Positions 17,343-27,849 are shown, counted from the stretch's first letter. The stretch: DNA of 64,000 bases from Pseudomonas aylmerensis (GCF_001702265.1 NZ_MAUE01000012.1:132172-196171), one strand, 5' to 3'. Notes: a model not told the origin generated them from the letters alone. Numbers and translations are program-made.

Positions 17343-19730
17343 TTACCAGTTGTAAGCAACTTTACCGTAATAAAACGCGCCGCTGTAACCGTACGGCGAA
17401 AAAGTGCTATAGGCGAGATTGCCACCACTGCTGGCGAAGGCGTTGACCTTTTCCGGGTATTTATCGGTGACGTTGTCGCCGCCCAGGGTGAACGTCCAGT
17501 TCTTCAGCTTGTAGTCCGCTGACAAATCCAGCACCCAGGCGGCCTTGAAGGTCTGGTCGTTGACCTTGTCCGCCTGGTAGCTGGTGAATTCACCATAGCG
17601 CACCAGGTTGCTGTGCAACGCCCAATTTCCGAAGGTGAAGTCGTTACCCAGGCTCAGCTTGTGCTGCGGCGTGGTATCGCCGAGCAACCCTATGCGCTCG
17701 CGACGGTCCACACGCAGCAGGTTCACGCCCAGGCTATCGAGAATCGCCGGGTTGGCCTTCACGTCCGTCACCTTGGTGTGGTTGTAGTTGTAACCTACGG
17801 TGCTGTTCCAGCGGATGCCGTTATCGAACTGGTAGCGATAGTTGGCTACCAGGTCGACGCCGTCGGTGCTGGTGTCGGTGGCATTGGTGAAATAGCGGGC
17901 ACTGGTGTAGTTGATGTTGCCGACGCCATTGGCTTGCAGGTAGGCAATGGCCGCGGGGTTGAGGTTGAGGTTTGACGACAGGCTGATGCGATCGCGGATG
18001 TCGATGCGGTAGACATCGAGCGTCACGGTCAGGTCATCGGCGGGCTCCAGCACCAGGCCGAGGCTGTAGTTGCGCGATTTCTCGGCCTTGAGGTCTTCAG
18101 CGCCGAGCAGGCGGGCGACCTGGCTGTTGGCGGGAAAGGTACCCGCTTCCTGGATAGTGCTGCCGATCAACTGCGACGAGGTGTAGGCAAAGTTCTGCTG
18201 GGCCAGGGACGGCGCGCGAAAGCCATTCGAGACACTGCCCCGCAAGGCCACCTGCGGCGTGAAGTCATAACGCGCCGACAACGAGCCGCTGACATTGGAG
18301 CCGAAGTCGCTGTAGTCCTCATGGCGCACGGCCGCAGAAGCGCTGAGTTTCTCGGTGAAATTGGTTTCCAGGTCCAGGTACTGGGCCCAGTTATGCCGCG
18401 AGCTGGTGCCGGCATCGGCATCGCGGAATCCACCCAGGCCGGAGCTGCCGGTCTGGTAGTAGGACGCCGGCTCACCCGCCTCGATCTCGTAGCCCTGGTG
18501 CAGGTATTCGCCGCCGAACGCTACCGAAACCGGATACGGCAGCCAGCCCACATCGAACTCACGGGACAGGTCCAGGCTGACTTGTTTCTGATCGTTGCTC
18601 AGCGTGCCGTTATCGAACTTGCGCGGCGTGGCCAGGCCCAGGGAGGTGTTGATGGTTTCGGTGCTCAGCTCGTATTGGTTCTTGCCATAGTTGGCCGACA
18701 AATCGTAATGCCAGTCATAGGCCAGCAGGCCGCGCAGGCCTACCACCAGCGAGGTGTCCTCCAGGTTGCCCTTGATCAGCGGCAGGTAGCCGTTGGGGTT
18801 GAGCGCCGGAATGTTGTTGGAGGCATTGCTCGCCCGATAGAACGCCGCCGTCTCGCCCCGCCGCTTGCTATAGCCACCGAAGGTGTAGAACTCCAGCCCA
18901 TCGTTGAACGAATACTCGGAGTTGAACGCCAGCTTGCCTTCATTGGTGGCCGGTTCACCCTGGCGAAACACCTGCTGGCCGTAGGTGGTAGAGCCTACGC
19001 TGGCGGGTCGGAAGTCTTTACCGGCGCGGTTGGTGTAATCGTTGTCCGCCCCCTCGGCCGAGAGGTTGATGAAACCGTTGTCCCCTACTGCCAGGCCGGT
19101 GTTGCCGCTGATATTGCGTTGGATACCATCGCCTTTCTTGTACTCGCCAAACTTGCTGGAGATCGAGCCGCCATGGTCGGCGTGCTTGAGGATCACGTTG
19201 ATCACCCCGGCAATGGCATCGGAGCCATAGCGCGCGGAAGCACCGTCGCGCAGCACTTCAATGTGGTCCACCGCCGACAGCGGGATCGCATTGAGGTCTG
19301 CCGGTGCCGAACCACGGCCTACCGCCCCGCCCAGGTTGACGAACGCGCTGGTGTGGCGGCGCTTGCCGTTGACCAGCACGAGCACCTGGTCCGGCGACAA
19401 CCCGCGCAGCTGCGCCGGGCGAACCAGCTCGGCGCCGTCTACCAGGCTTGGGCGCGGGAAGTTGATCGACGGAATCAGCCGCGCCAACACTGCCCCCAGC
19501 TCATCGGAGCCGGTACTGCGCAAGCTATCGCCGGAAATCACATCGATAGGCGACAGCGACGCACTGGCCGTGCGCTCCTGGGCGCGGGTACCGGTAACGA
19601 TGACGGTGTCGAGTTTGGGTGCATCGGCGGCGGGCGTTTGCGCCGCCAGGACTGGATTGAATCCCACAGCGGTCAGCAAATTGGCCGACAAAATCGCTGT
19701 GTACAACGCGTGTTTCTTGTAGCTCCCCAT
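17343..19730 (-). CDS. TonB-dependent outer-membrane receptor
   Basis: 795 residues. A signal peptide ends near VLAAQTPAAD, followed by a TonB-box-like LDTVIVTGTR, the plug domain (about 45-165, with RGLSPDQVLVLVNGKRR and the plug end IEVLRDGASARYGSDAIAGVIN) and a 22-strand barrel ending in FYYGKVAYNW with a terminal aromatic residue. It imports a scarce substrate across the outer membrane using TonB energy. The ligand is not evident: there is no siderophore gene nearby and no clear Fur box in the 328-base upstream gap. There is no N-terminal signalling extension, so it is not a FecA-type transducer. Confidence 0.92.
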   Translation of the reverse strand: MGSYKKHALYTAILSANLLTAVGFNPVLAAQTPAADAPKLDTVIVTGTRAQERTASASLSPIDVISGDSLRSTGSDELGAVLARLIPSINFPRPSLVDGAELVRPAQLRGLSPDQVLVLVNGKRRHTSAFVNLGGAVGRGSAPADLNAIPLSAVDHIEVLRDGASARYGSDAIAGVINVILKHADHGGSISSKFGEYKKGDGIQRNISGNTGLAVGDNGFINLSAEGADNDYTNRAGKDFRPASVGSTTYGQQVFRQGEPATNEGKLAFNSEYSFNDGLEFYTFGGYSKRRGETAAFYRASNASNNIPALNPNGYLPLIKGNLEDTSLVVGLRGLLAYDWHYDLSANYGKNQYELSTETINTSLGLATPRKFDNGTLSNDQKQVSLDLSREFDVGWLPYPVSVAFGGEYLHQGYEIEAGEPASYYQTGSSGLGGFRDADAGTSSRHNWAQYLDLETNFTEKLSASAAVRHEDYSDFGSNVSGSLSARYDFTPQVALRGSVSNGFRAPSLAQQNFAYTSSQLIGSTIQEAGTFPANSQVARLLGAEDLKAEKSRNYSLGLVLEPADDLTVTLDVYRIDIRDRISLSSNLNLNPAAIAYLQANGVGNINYTSARYFTNATDTSTDGVDLVANYRYQFDNGIRWNSTVGYNYNHTKVTDVKANPAILDSLGVNLLRVDRRERIGLLGDTTPQHKLSLGNDFTFGNWALHSNLVRYGEFTSYQADKVNDQTFKAAWVLDLSADYKLKNWTFTLGGDNVTDKYPEKVNAFASSGGNLAYSTFSPYGYSGAFYYGKVAYNW

Positions 19731-20058
19731 ACCGCTCCCCTAAATCAAAATTCAGAACGTCAGTGTCCTGAGTTCGTACGATCGATCCGGCTGGCGGGCG
19801 GTAGCGGTCAGTTGTTGGTCATTGGAAGAAAAATCGGTAGTCCGTTGAGATATAGCTTAAAGATATTTATGTAACAAATTAAATACCTTTAAAGAATAAG
19901 CGAATGCATAAGCACGGCGCCCCACTCGTCAGGATTGAGGGTGGCAATCCCGTTACTTTCAGCCCGGGTTCAGCCTTGGGAATGCTCCTGCCGTCAAAAT
20001 AGCGCGCACATCACGACCCACCTAGCCGCCGATCAAACCGACTATCGAGGTCGCACCC
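19731..20058. other. AT-rich intergenic region between divergent TonB receptor and PagP-like genes
   Basis: 328 bases without a gene. The central part (about 19846-19905) is markedly AT-rich, with TTAAAGATATTTATGTAAC and the palindrome CTTTAAAG. It must hold the promoters of both divergent genes. I could not identify a convincing Fur box or a paired -35/-10, and I see no repeat element. Confidence 0.5.
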
Positions 20059-20541
20059 ATGAAGACATTTCGACTGCCTGGCCTGTTGTTTCTCGCCCAG
20101 GCCACCACTGCGCTGGCGGGAGAGACACCGCCGGCAAACGACGACAAAGGTTTCTGGTACGCGCAGACCAGTGTCTACACCCGACACTTTGCGCCCGATC
20201 CGGACCACAACAACCACCAGGACCTGATCGGCCTGGAACGCAATGAGGCGTCAGGCTTTGTGTATGGCGGGGCGACATTTCGCAATTCGTTCCGCCAGCG
20301 TTCCTACTACGCCTACGCGGGCAAGCGCTATGACATGTCGGACTATCCGGTGTACTTGAAGCTGACAGGCGGGGCGATCCAGGGTTATCGCGGCGAATAC
20401 CGCGACAAGATCCCCTTGAACCGTTTCGGCGTGGCCCCGGTGATCATTCCGTCGGTAGGCACCCATTACGGGCCGGTGGCGGCAGAGTTTGTGCTGTTGG
20501 GGTTCAATGCGGCGATGGTGACGACTGGCGTGCGCTTCTGA
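20059..20541 (+). CDS. Small secreted beta-rich protein, PagP-like
   Basis: 160 residues. A signal peptide (LPGLLFLAQATTALA) is followed by a mature chain of alternating hydrophobic and polar residues ending in the aromatic TTGVRF, as in outer-membrane barrels. YTRHFAP near the mature N terminus, the glycine-rich GFVYGGATFRNSFRQRSYYA and PVIIPSVGTHYGPV resemble the lipid A palmitoyltransferase PagP in order and spacing (catalytic His, then Ser). Pseudomonas members of this group are often labelled 'sn-glycerol-3-phosphate transporter', which looks unfounded for a protein this size. The PagP relationship is inference. Confidence 0.65.
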   Translation: MKTFRLPGLLFLAQATTALAGETPPANDDKGFWYAQTSVYTRHFAPDPDHNNHQDLIGLERNEASGFVYGGATFRNSFRQRSYYAYAGKRYDMSDYPVYLKLTGGAIQGYRGEYRDKIPLNRFGVAPVIIPSVGTHYGPVAAEFVLLGFNAAMVTTGVRF

Positions 20542-20563
20542 AGCTGACACGGTGCGAGCCAAT

Positions 20564-21561
20564 GTGGGAGCGGGCTTGCGATTGCGGTATGCCAGTCAGC
20601 AGATATTGCGCTGACCCACCGCTATCGCAGGCAAGCCAGCTCCCACATTTGGACTGTATTTCAAGGTTGGAACCGAGTTGTATCGACCGCTCAAACGCCG
20701 GTGCCTCGAACCCCAAGCCCGAACAGCAATCAAAACTGTGGGAGCGGGCTTGCTCGCGAAAGCGGTGGGTCAGTTGCTGAAGATGCTGGCTGGTCTGGCG
20801 CCTTCGCGAGCAAGCCCGCTCCCACATTTGGGTTGTATTTCAAGGTGGGAATCCAGTTGTGCCGACCGCTCAAAATGCCGGCGCCTCGGGTCCCAAGCCC
20901 GAAAAGCGATCAAAACTGTGGGAGCGGGCTTGCTCGCGAAAGCGGTGGGTCAGTCGCTGAAGATGCTGGCTGATCTGGCGCCTTCGCGAGCAAGCCCGCT
21001 CCCACATTTGGGCTGTATTTCAAGGTTGGAACCGAGTTGTGCCGACCGCTCAAAATGCCGGCGCCTCGAATCCCAAGCTCGAACAGCAATCAAAACTGTG
21101 GGAGCGGGCTTGCCCGCGAAAGCGGTGGGTCAGTTGCTGAAGATGCTGGCTGATCTGGCGCCTTCGCGAGTAAGCCCGCTCCCACATTTGGGTTGTATTT
21201 CAAGGTTGAAACCGAGTTGTACCGACCGCTCAAACGCCGGTGCCTCGGGTCCCAAGCCCGAACAGCAATCAAAACTGTGGGAGCGGGCTTGCTCGCGAAA
21301 GCGGTGGGTCAGTCGCTGAAGATGCTGACTGATCTGGCGCCTTCGCGAGCAAGCCCGCTCCCACATTTGGGTTGTATTTCAAGGTTGGAACCGAGTTGTA
21401 CCGACCGTTCAAATGCCAGTACCGCGCCTCGAATCCCAAGCCCGAACAGCAATCAAACTGTGGGAGCGGGCTTGCCCGCGAAAGCGGTGTGTCAGTCGCT
21501 GAAGAGGGTGACTGATCTGGCGCCTTCGCGAGCAAGCCCGCTCCCACATTTGGGCTGTATT
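20564..21561. repeat. Tandem array of six REPINs (about 180-bp unit)
   Basis: Six REPINs start at 20564, 20738, 20918, 21098, 21277 and 21460, spaced 174, 180, 180, 179 and 183 bases. Units 2-6 each contain an 88-bp REPIN (GTGGGAGCGGGCTTGCTCGC to its inverted copy ending CGCTCCCAC), followed by a shared spacer of about 92 bases beginning ATTTGGG and ending AATCAAAACT. The first unit has the same spacer but a different, chimeric 83-bp REPIN. Because spacers are duplicated along with REPINs, the array arose by tandem amplification rather than by independent insertions. No gene lies in 20542-21576. Confidence 0.93.
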
Positions 21562-21576
21562 TGATGTTTGCTCGGC

Positions 21577-22545
21577 TCAGGGCCGAGGCGCGTAGGCGAA
21601 CACATCGGCGCGCATCTGGTGTGCATCCATGCCGGCGTCGACCAGCGCGTCCAGGGTGCCGTAGATCATCGCCGGTGAGCCGCTGGCGTAGACATGCACC
21701 GCCTTGAGGTCGGCAATGTCTTCGCACACGGCTTCATGCAGCAGGCCGCAGCGCCCTTCCCAGCCGCACAGGTCGCTGACAACCTTGTGCAGGAACAGGT
21801 TGGGCAGTTGCTGCCACTGGTCCCAATGCTCGATCTGGTAGAAATCTTCCGGTCGACGCACGCCCCAATACAGGTGCACCGGGTGCTTGAAGCCGGATGC
21901 GCGGCAGTGCTCGATCAGGCTGTGCATCTGCGCCATGCCGGTGCCGGCGGCGATCAACACCAGCGGCCCGTCCGGCAGCTCCGCCAGGTGGGTGTCACCG
22001 AACGGCAGTTCGACACGCGCCATCTGGTTGCGCTGCAGCTGCTCCAACAGGCTGCGCGCGCTGTCTTCGCGGACCAGCACATGCAGCTCCAGCTCGCGCC
22101 CGGCGTGAGGCGCCGACGCCAGGGAAAACGCCGACTTCTCACCGTTCTCCCGTTCGATCATCAGGTATTGCCCGGCGTGGTAACGCACGGCCTTGCCGGC
22201 CGGAGCCCGCAGGCGCACGCGCCACACATCGCCACCGACATCCACGCACTCACTCAATTGGCACGACAACTTGCGCAACGGCAACTCTCCCGGCGCCAGC
22301 ACGCCATCCCACAATACGATGCAATCTTCCAGCGGCTCGGCGATGCAGGTGTAGAACTCACCGTGGTCACGCACCTCACCGCCTTGTTGCACCCGGCCCT
22401 CAACCAGCAACGCGGCACACACATGGCACACCCCATTGCGGCACGCCTGGGGACACTCGTAGCCCAGGCGACGCGCGCCTTCGAGGATTCGCTCGCCGGG
22501 GACCAGCTCCAGCACCGCGCCGGAAGGTTGCAGGGTTACACGCAT
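21577..22545 (-). CDS. 2Fe-2S ferredoxin/FAD/NAD(P)H reductase (CDP-6-deoxy-delta-3,4-glucoseen reductase-like)
   Basis: 322 residues from ATG 22545, which shares a base with the ubiD stop (TGATG). Domain 1 (1-90) is a plant-type ferredoxin with CPQACRNGVCHVC and a fourth cysteine in FYTCIAEP. Domain 2 is an FAD-binding barrel (YHAGQYLMIE, FSLASAP) and domain 3 an NAD-binding fold (LIAAGTGMAQMHSLI). Pseudomonas homologues are named after the ascarylose-pathway enzyme AscD, but no deoxysugar genes are present here. Coupling to ubiD suggests a flavin reductase or electron donor in quinone synthesis, or a Fre-like role; this is inference. Confidence 0.88.
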   Translation of the reverse strand: MRVTLQPSGAVLELVPGERILEGARRLGYECPQACRNGVCHVCAALLVEGRVQQGGEVRDHGEFYTCIAEPLEDCIVLWDGVLAPGELPLRKLSCQLSECVDVGGDVWRVRLRAPAGKAVRYHAGQYLMIERENGEKSAFSLASAPHAGRELELHVLVREDSARSLLEQLQRNQMARVELPFGDTHLAELPDGPLVLIAAGTGMAQMHSLIEHCRASGFKHPVHLYWGVRRPEDFYQIEHWDQWQQLPNLFLHKVVSDLCGWEGRCGLLHEAVCEDIADLKAVHVYASGSPAMIYGTLDALVDAGMDAHQMRADVFAYAPRP

Positions 22546-24011
22546 CAATCTATTCCCAATTCTTTCCAGATCGCATCGACACGCGCCGTCACGGCTTCAT
22601 CCTTGACGATGACCCGACCCCACTCACGGGTGGTTTCGCCCGGCCATTTATGCGTGGCATCCAGGCCCATCTTCGACCCCAGGCCCGACACCGGCGAGGC
22701 GAAGTCGAGGTAGTCGATCGGCGTGTTGTCGATCATCACCGTGTCGCGCTTGGGGTCCATGCGCGTGGTGATGGCCCAGATCACGTCGTTCCAGTCGCGG
22801 GCGTTGATGTCGTCGTCGGTGACGATAACGAACTTGGTGTACATGAACTGTCGCAAAAACGACCACACACCCAGCATGACGCGCTTGGCATGGCCCGGGT
22901 ACGACTTCTTCATGGTCACGATGGCCATGCGGTACGAGCAGCCTTCGGGCGGCAGGTAGAAATCGGTGATCTCCGGGAATTGCTTCTGCAGGATCGGCAC
23001 GAACACTTCGTTCAGCGCCACGCCGAGAATTGCCGGCTCATCCGGCGGACGGCCGGTGTAGGTGCTGTGGTAGATCGGCTTGATCCGATGGGTGATGCGC
23101 TCGACGGTGAACACCGGAAAGCTGTCGACTTCGTTGTAGTAGCCGGTATGGTCGCCGTAAGGGCCCTCATCCGCCATCTCGCCAGGGTGAATCACACCTT
23201 CGAGGATGATTTCGGCGGTGGCCGGCACTTGCAGGTCGTTGCCGCGGCACTTCACCAGTTCGGTACGGTTACCGCGCAACAGGCCGGCAAAAGCGTACTC
23301 GGAAAGGCTGTCCGGCACCGGGGTGACGGCACCGAGGATGGTCGCCGGGTCGGCGCCGAGGGCCACGGACACCGGGAACGGCTTGCCGGGGTGCTTCTCG
23401 CACCACTCGCGGAAATCCAGGGCGCCGCCACGGTGGCTCAGCCAACGCATGATCACCTTGTTGCGGCCGATCACTTGCTGGCGATAGATGCCGAGGTTCT
23501 GGCGATCCTTGTTCGGGCCCTTGGTGACGGTCAGGCCCCAGGTGATCAGCGGGCCGACATCGCCGGGCCAGCAGGTTTGCACGGGGAGCATGGCAAGGTC
23601 GACGTCATCGCCTTCGATGACCACTTCCTGGCACACCGCGTCCTTGACCACCTTGGGCGCCATGGCAATGATCTTGCGGAAGATCGGCAGCTTCGACCAG
23701 GCATCCTTGAGACCCTTGGGTGGCTCAGGCTCCTTGAGGAACGCCAGCAGCTTGCCGATCTCGCGCAGTTCGCTGACCGACTCGGCGCCCATGCCAAACG
23801 CTACGCGCTCGGGAGTGCCGAACAGGTTGCCGAGCACCGGGATATCGAAACCGGTCGGCTTCTCGAACAGCAGCGCCGGGCCCTTATTGCGCAGGGTACG
23901 GTCGCAAATCTCAGTCATTTCCAGCACCGGCGAAATCGGCATCTGGATACGTTTCAACTCTCCGCGCTGCTCAAGTTGCTGCACGAAATCCCGAAGATCC
24001 TTGAATTTCAT
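22545..24011 (-). CDS. ubiD: 4-hydroxy-3-polyprenylbenzoate decarboxylase UbiD
   Basis: 488 residues from ATG 24011 ([14 protein letters not shown]), the usual length and N terminus; a GTG four codons upstream is less likely. Conserved segments include [40 protein letters not shown] and [19 protein letters not shown], where the prenylated-FMN and catalytic glutamate region lies. It decarboxylates the prenylated 4-hydroxybenzoate ring during ubiquinone synthesis and depends on the UbiX-made cofactor. It is transcribed with the ferredoxin-reductase-like gene. Confidence 0.95.
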   Translation of the reverse strand: MKFKDLRDFVQQLEQRGELKRIQMPISPVLEMTEICDRTLRNKGPALLFEKPTGFDIPVLGNLFGTPERVAFGMGAESVSELREIGKLLAFLKEPEPPKGLKDAWSKLPIFRKIIAMAPKVVKDAVCQEVVIEGDDVDLAMLPVQTCWPGDVGPLITWGLTVTKGPNKDRQNLGIYRQQVIGRNKVIMRWLSHRGGALDFREWCEKHPGKPFPVSVALGADPATILGAVTPVPDSLSEYAFAGLLRGNRTELVKCRGNDLQVPATAEIILEGVIHPGEMADEGPYGDHTGYYNEVDSFPVFTVERITHRIKPIYHSTYTGRPPDEPAILGVALNEVFVPILQKQFPEITDFYLPPEGCSYRMAIVTMKKSYPGHAKRVMLGVWSFLRQFMYTKFVIVTDDDINARDWNDVIWAITTRMDPKRDTVMIDNTPIDYLDFASPVSGLGSKMGLDATHKWPGETTREWGRVIVKDEAVTARVDAIWKELGID

Positions 24012-24114
24012 TAACCATGCCACCCGTAAAATAGGCGTACATCCTACCTGCTCTGGCGGCGGCTGGCAGCTTATCGCGGTGCATTTGCGTGCCGAAGGTG
24101 CTTAAAAAACGCAC

Positions 24115-24149
24115 GAAAAAAAATGGCGCCCCTGGGGGCGCCATTTTTT
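24115..24149 (-). terminator. Rho-independent terminator of rho
   Basis: A GC-rich stem (ATGGCGCCC / GGGCGCCAT) with a short loop is flanked by an A-tract on one side and a T-tract on the other, 19 bases after the rho stop. The symmetry means it can also act on the other strand. Confidence 0.9.
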
Positions 24150-24167
24150 CGGACCTGAAACGTCGTA

Positions 24168-25427
<1,260 letters not shown>

Positions 25428-25623
25428 ATAGGAATGACGTAATCATTTATGGAGGGGGGAAATTAAGCTTTTGGCTTAATGAGGCCGCGCCGCAGAGAAG
25501 GCGACAGGATCGCGTACTAATCGAAAAGGAATGCGTCGGCGACGGCTTGCAGGGGGCAGTGGAGAAACCAGTGCGGGGCCGAATGTACCACCTGAGTTTC
25601 GGAGCGTCTAGCCCTGTTTCACG
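25428..25623 (-). promoter_or_regulatory. Leader/promoter region of rho
   Basis: This 196-base gap lies between the trxA terminator and the rho start. It contains a short inverted repeat, ATTAAGCTTTTGGCTTAAT (25461-25479), 34 bases before the start codon on the transcribed strand. E. coli rho is autogenously controlled through its leader; a comparable role here is possible but not shown by the sequence. No ORF is supported here. Confidence 0.4.
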
Positions 25624-25653
25624 AAAAAGCCCCGCAATTTGCGGGGCTTTTTT
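25624..25653 (-). terminator. Rho-independent terminator of trxA
   Basis: Stem AAAGCCCCGC / GCGGGGCTTT with loop AATTT, followed by a T-run on the minus strand, 9 bases after the trxA stop codon. It separates trxA from rho transcription. Confidence 0.92.
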
Positions 25654-25661
25654 GACGACGT

Positions 25662-25991
25662 TTAGATGTTCGCGTCGAGGAAAGCTTGCAGCTGGGACTT
25701 CGACAGCGCGCCGACCTTGGTGGCTTCGACGTTGCCGTTCTTGAACAGCATCAACGTAGGGATACCACGCACGCCATGCTTGGCCGGGGTTTCCTGGTTG
25801 TCGTCGATGTTCAGCTTGGCAATGGTCAACTTGCCTTCGTAGGTGGTTGCAATGTCGTCCAGGACCGGAGCGATCATTTTGCAAGGGCCACACCATTCAG
25901 CCCAGTAGTCAACCAGCACCGGGCCAGCAGCCTTGAGTACTTCGGCCTCAAAGGTCGCGTCGGTGACGTGCTTGATAAGATCGTTGCTCAT
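25662..25991 (-). CDS. trxA: Thioredoxin
   Basis: 109 residues from ATG 25991 ([11 protein letters not shown]). The active site is [10 protein letters not shown] at about 29-38, and the cis-proline loop is [11 protein letters not shown]. This is the cytoplasmic dithiol reductant for ribonucleotide reductase, methionine sulfoxide reductase and others. The gene order trxA-rho is conserved in gammaproteobacteria. Confidence 0.97.
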   Translation of the reverse strand: MSNDLIKHVTDATFEAEVLKAAGPVLVDYWAEWCGPCKMIAPVLDDIATTYEGKLTIAKLNIDDNQETPAKHGVRGIPTLMLFKNGNVEATKVGALSKSQLQAFLDANI

Positions 25992-26112
25992 GGATGTCTC
26001 CGGATTGTAAGCAAAAAAAACGTTGCCCATCATAGCCGCCCTTCCCCCGTTCAGGAAGCCGCCTCTGATTGAGTCTTCCTATGATGGCGCATGAGTTTGG
26101 GTATGGCCCGAC

Positions 26113-26808
26113 TCAGGGCGTGACGGGCGTCACGAAGGCGATGCCAGTGCGCAATGCCGCATTGCGCACGTGTTCCTGCATGGTTTTTTGTGCCGCCGCA
26201 CTGGCGCGACGGGCCAGGGCGCGCAGGATCCTGCGGTGCTCCTGCCAGGTCTCCATGGCCCGCTCCGGCCGGATGAACGGTAGTTTCTGGCTCTCCAGGA
26301 ACACCTCGGCGCTGGCACTCAGGATGCTCACCATCGCCTGATTGCCGCTGGCCAGGAGGATGCGCTGGTGGAATTCGAAGTCCAGCCGGGCCGCCGCTTC
26401 AAAGTCACCGGCCTTGAGCACCTTGCGCATCGCCTCGACGTTATCTTCCAGGCTGTCCAGCTCATCGAGGGTCAAGGTCATCGCCGCCAACCCTGCCGCA
26501 AACCCCTCGAGGGCGTAGCGCAACTGGAAGATATCCAACGGCGTGGCCTGCGCCGCGAAGGGCCAGGCAAACCCCGGCGCCTCTTCTGCCGCCTGCACGA
26601 ACACGCCCTTGCCTGGCTGCACGCTGACCACCCCCAGGGCACTGAGGGACGACAACGCTTCGCGCAATGACGCCCGACTCACCCCCAACTGCACCGCCAG
26701 GTCGCGCTGGGACGGCAGGGCGTCGCCCGGCCCGAAGCCTTGCTCCTTGATCAGTTTACGGATGGCCTGCAGGGCCGCTTCCGGTACGGCTTGGGCGATG
26801 GAATTCAT
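26113..26808 (-). CDS. GntR/FadR-family transcriptional regulator
   Basis: 231 residues from ATG 26808 (MNSIAQAVPEAAL). The winged helix-turn-helix (about 20-75) has LPSQRDLAVQLGVSRASLREALSSL. A C-terminal all-helical FCD ligand domain follows with the metal-binding type pattern (RYALEG..., DFEFHQRI..., EHRRILRAL). It is divergent from the amino-acid ABC importer operon, 255 bases away, and is the likely regulator of it. The ligand is unknown. It lies at one border of the block that separates trxA from ppx. Confidence 0.88.
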   Translation of the reverse strand: MNSIAQAVPEAALQAIRKLIKEQGFGPGDALPSQRDLAVQLGVSRASLREALSSLSALGVVSVQPGKGVFVQAAEEAPGFAWPFAAQATPLDIFQLRYALEGFAAGLAAMTLTLDELDSLEDNVEAMRKVLKAGDFEAAARLDFEFHQRILLASGNQAMVSILSASAEVFLESQKLPFIRPERAMETWQEHRRILRALARRASAAAQKTMQEHVRNAALRTGIAFVTPVTP

Positions 26809-26946
26809 AAAAAACTCAAGGTTCTCGTCATCAGAGCGGCTAGTTGTAAAGCTATTCGAAGGCCACGGCAAGCCACGCCCCAAAGGGGCTCGCGGGGTTT
26901 TACCGGCGCTCGAAAAAGGTGCGAAAAGCCATCTGACTGTTCAGAC

Positions 26947-26957
26947 CAGTAAGACCA
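26947..26957. promoter_or_regulatory. Possible FadR-type operator in the GntR/ABC importer intergenic region
   Basis: CAGTAAGACCA fits the FadR-subfamily pattern TNGTNNNACNA at every fixed position except the first. It lies about 107 bases before the binding-protein start, in the divergent gap between regulator and transporter genes. Only one half is strong, so this is tentative. Confidence 0.3.
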
Positions 26958-27063
26958 CCAAACCTCAACAAATCCCGGCCCTTCAGACGATTCCGAGAGG
27001 GCTGGCATGGGCTGTGCACTGAGCAAAATCAGAAAATTCCTTCGCCCTTCTCGGAGAGTTGCC

Positions 27064-27849
27064 ATGACCAAGCGCTACAGCGCCCTGCTCACTGCCCTGT
27101 TTGCCAGCCTGATGCTGAGCCAGGCACCCGCCCAGGCCAACGGTCTGGACGATATTGTCGCCCGTGGCACCCTAAAGGTCGCCGTGCCCCAGGACTTCCC
27201 GCCCTTCGGCTCAGTCGGCCCGGACATGAAGCCTCGCGGCTTGGACATCGACACCGCCAAGCTGCTGGCCGACCAGCTCAAGGTCAAGCTGGAACTGACC
27301 CCGGTCAACAGCACCAACCGCATTCCGTTCCTCACCACTGGCAAGGTCGACCTGGTGATTTCCAGCCTGGGTAAAAACCCCGAGCGCGAAAAGGTCATCG
27401 ACTTCTCCCGGGCCTATGCACCGTTCTACCTCGCCGTATTCGGCCCGCCTGACGCGGCGATCAGCACCACCGACGACCTCAAGGGCAAGACCATCAGCGT
27501 GACCCGTGGCGCCATTGAAGACATCGAGCTGACCGCCGTGGCACCCAAAGAGGCCACGATCAAGCGCTTCGAAGACAACAACTCGACCATCGCCGCCTAC
27601 TTGGCCGGCCAGGTCGACCTCATCGCCAGCGGCAACGTAGTGATGGTGGCGATCAGCGAGCGCAACCCGAAACGCGTGCCGGCGCTGAAAGTGAAACTCA
27701 AGGATTCGCCGGTGTACGTCGGCGTGAACAAGAACGAGCCGGCGTTGCTGGAGAAGGTCAACCAGATCCTGGTCGCGGCAAAAGCTGACGGCAGCCTGGA
27801 AAAGAATGCAATGCAATGGCTGAAAGAGCCACTGCCTGCCGATCTGTGA
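27064..27849 (+). CDS. Amino-acid ABC transporter periplasmic binding protein (family 3)
   Basis: 261 residues from ATG 27064, with a GAG-containing ribosome-binding site before it. A signal peptide (LLTALFASLMLSQAPAQA) is followed by the family-3 solute-binding fold: VARGTLKVAVPQDFPPFG, GLDIDTAKLLA and GKVDLVISSLGKNPEREK, which carries the usual substrate-contacting segment. It binds a polar amino acid or related compound and delivers it to the two permeases encoded next. The exact ligand cannot be told from sequence. It is first gene of the four-gene operon. Confidence 0.9.
   Translation: MTKRYSALLTALFASLMLSQAPAQANGLDDIVARGTLKVAVPQDFPPFGSVGPDMKPRGLDIDTAKLLADQLKVKLELTPVNSTNRIPFLTTGKVDLVISSLGKNPEREKVIDFSRAYAPFYLAVFGPPDAAISTTDDLKGKTISVTRGAIEDIELTAVAPKEATIKRFEDNNSTIAAYLAGQVDLIASGNVVMVAISERNPKRVPALKVKLKDSPVYVGVNKNEPALLEKVNQILVAAKADGSLEKNAMQWLKEPLPADL

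Noticed and set aside
20678..21319. Long plus-strand open frame with repeated peptide (TVGAGLLAKAVGQ...) across the REPIN array
   Set aside because: The frame stays open only because the repeat period is close to a multiple of three. Every unit is a palindromic REPIN plus spacer, and there is no ribosome-binding site or family similarity.
20564..21561. 180-bp array considered as a CRISPR or minisatellite gene
   Set aside because: The repeats themselves are 88 bp with nearly identical 92-bp spacers; CRISPR needs short repeats with unique spacers.
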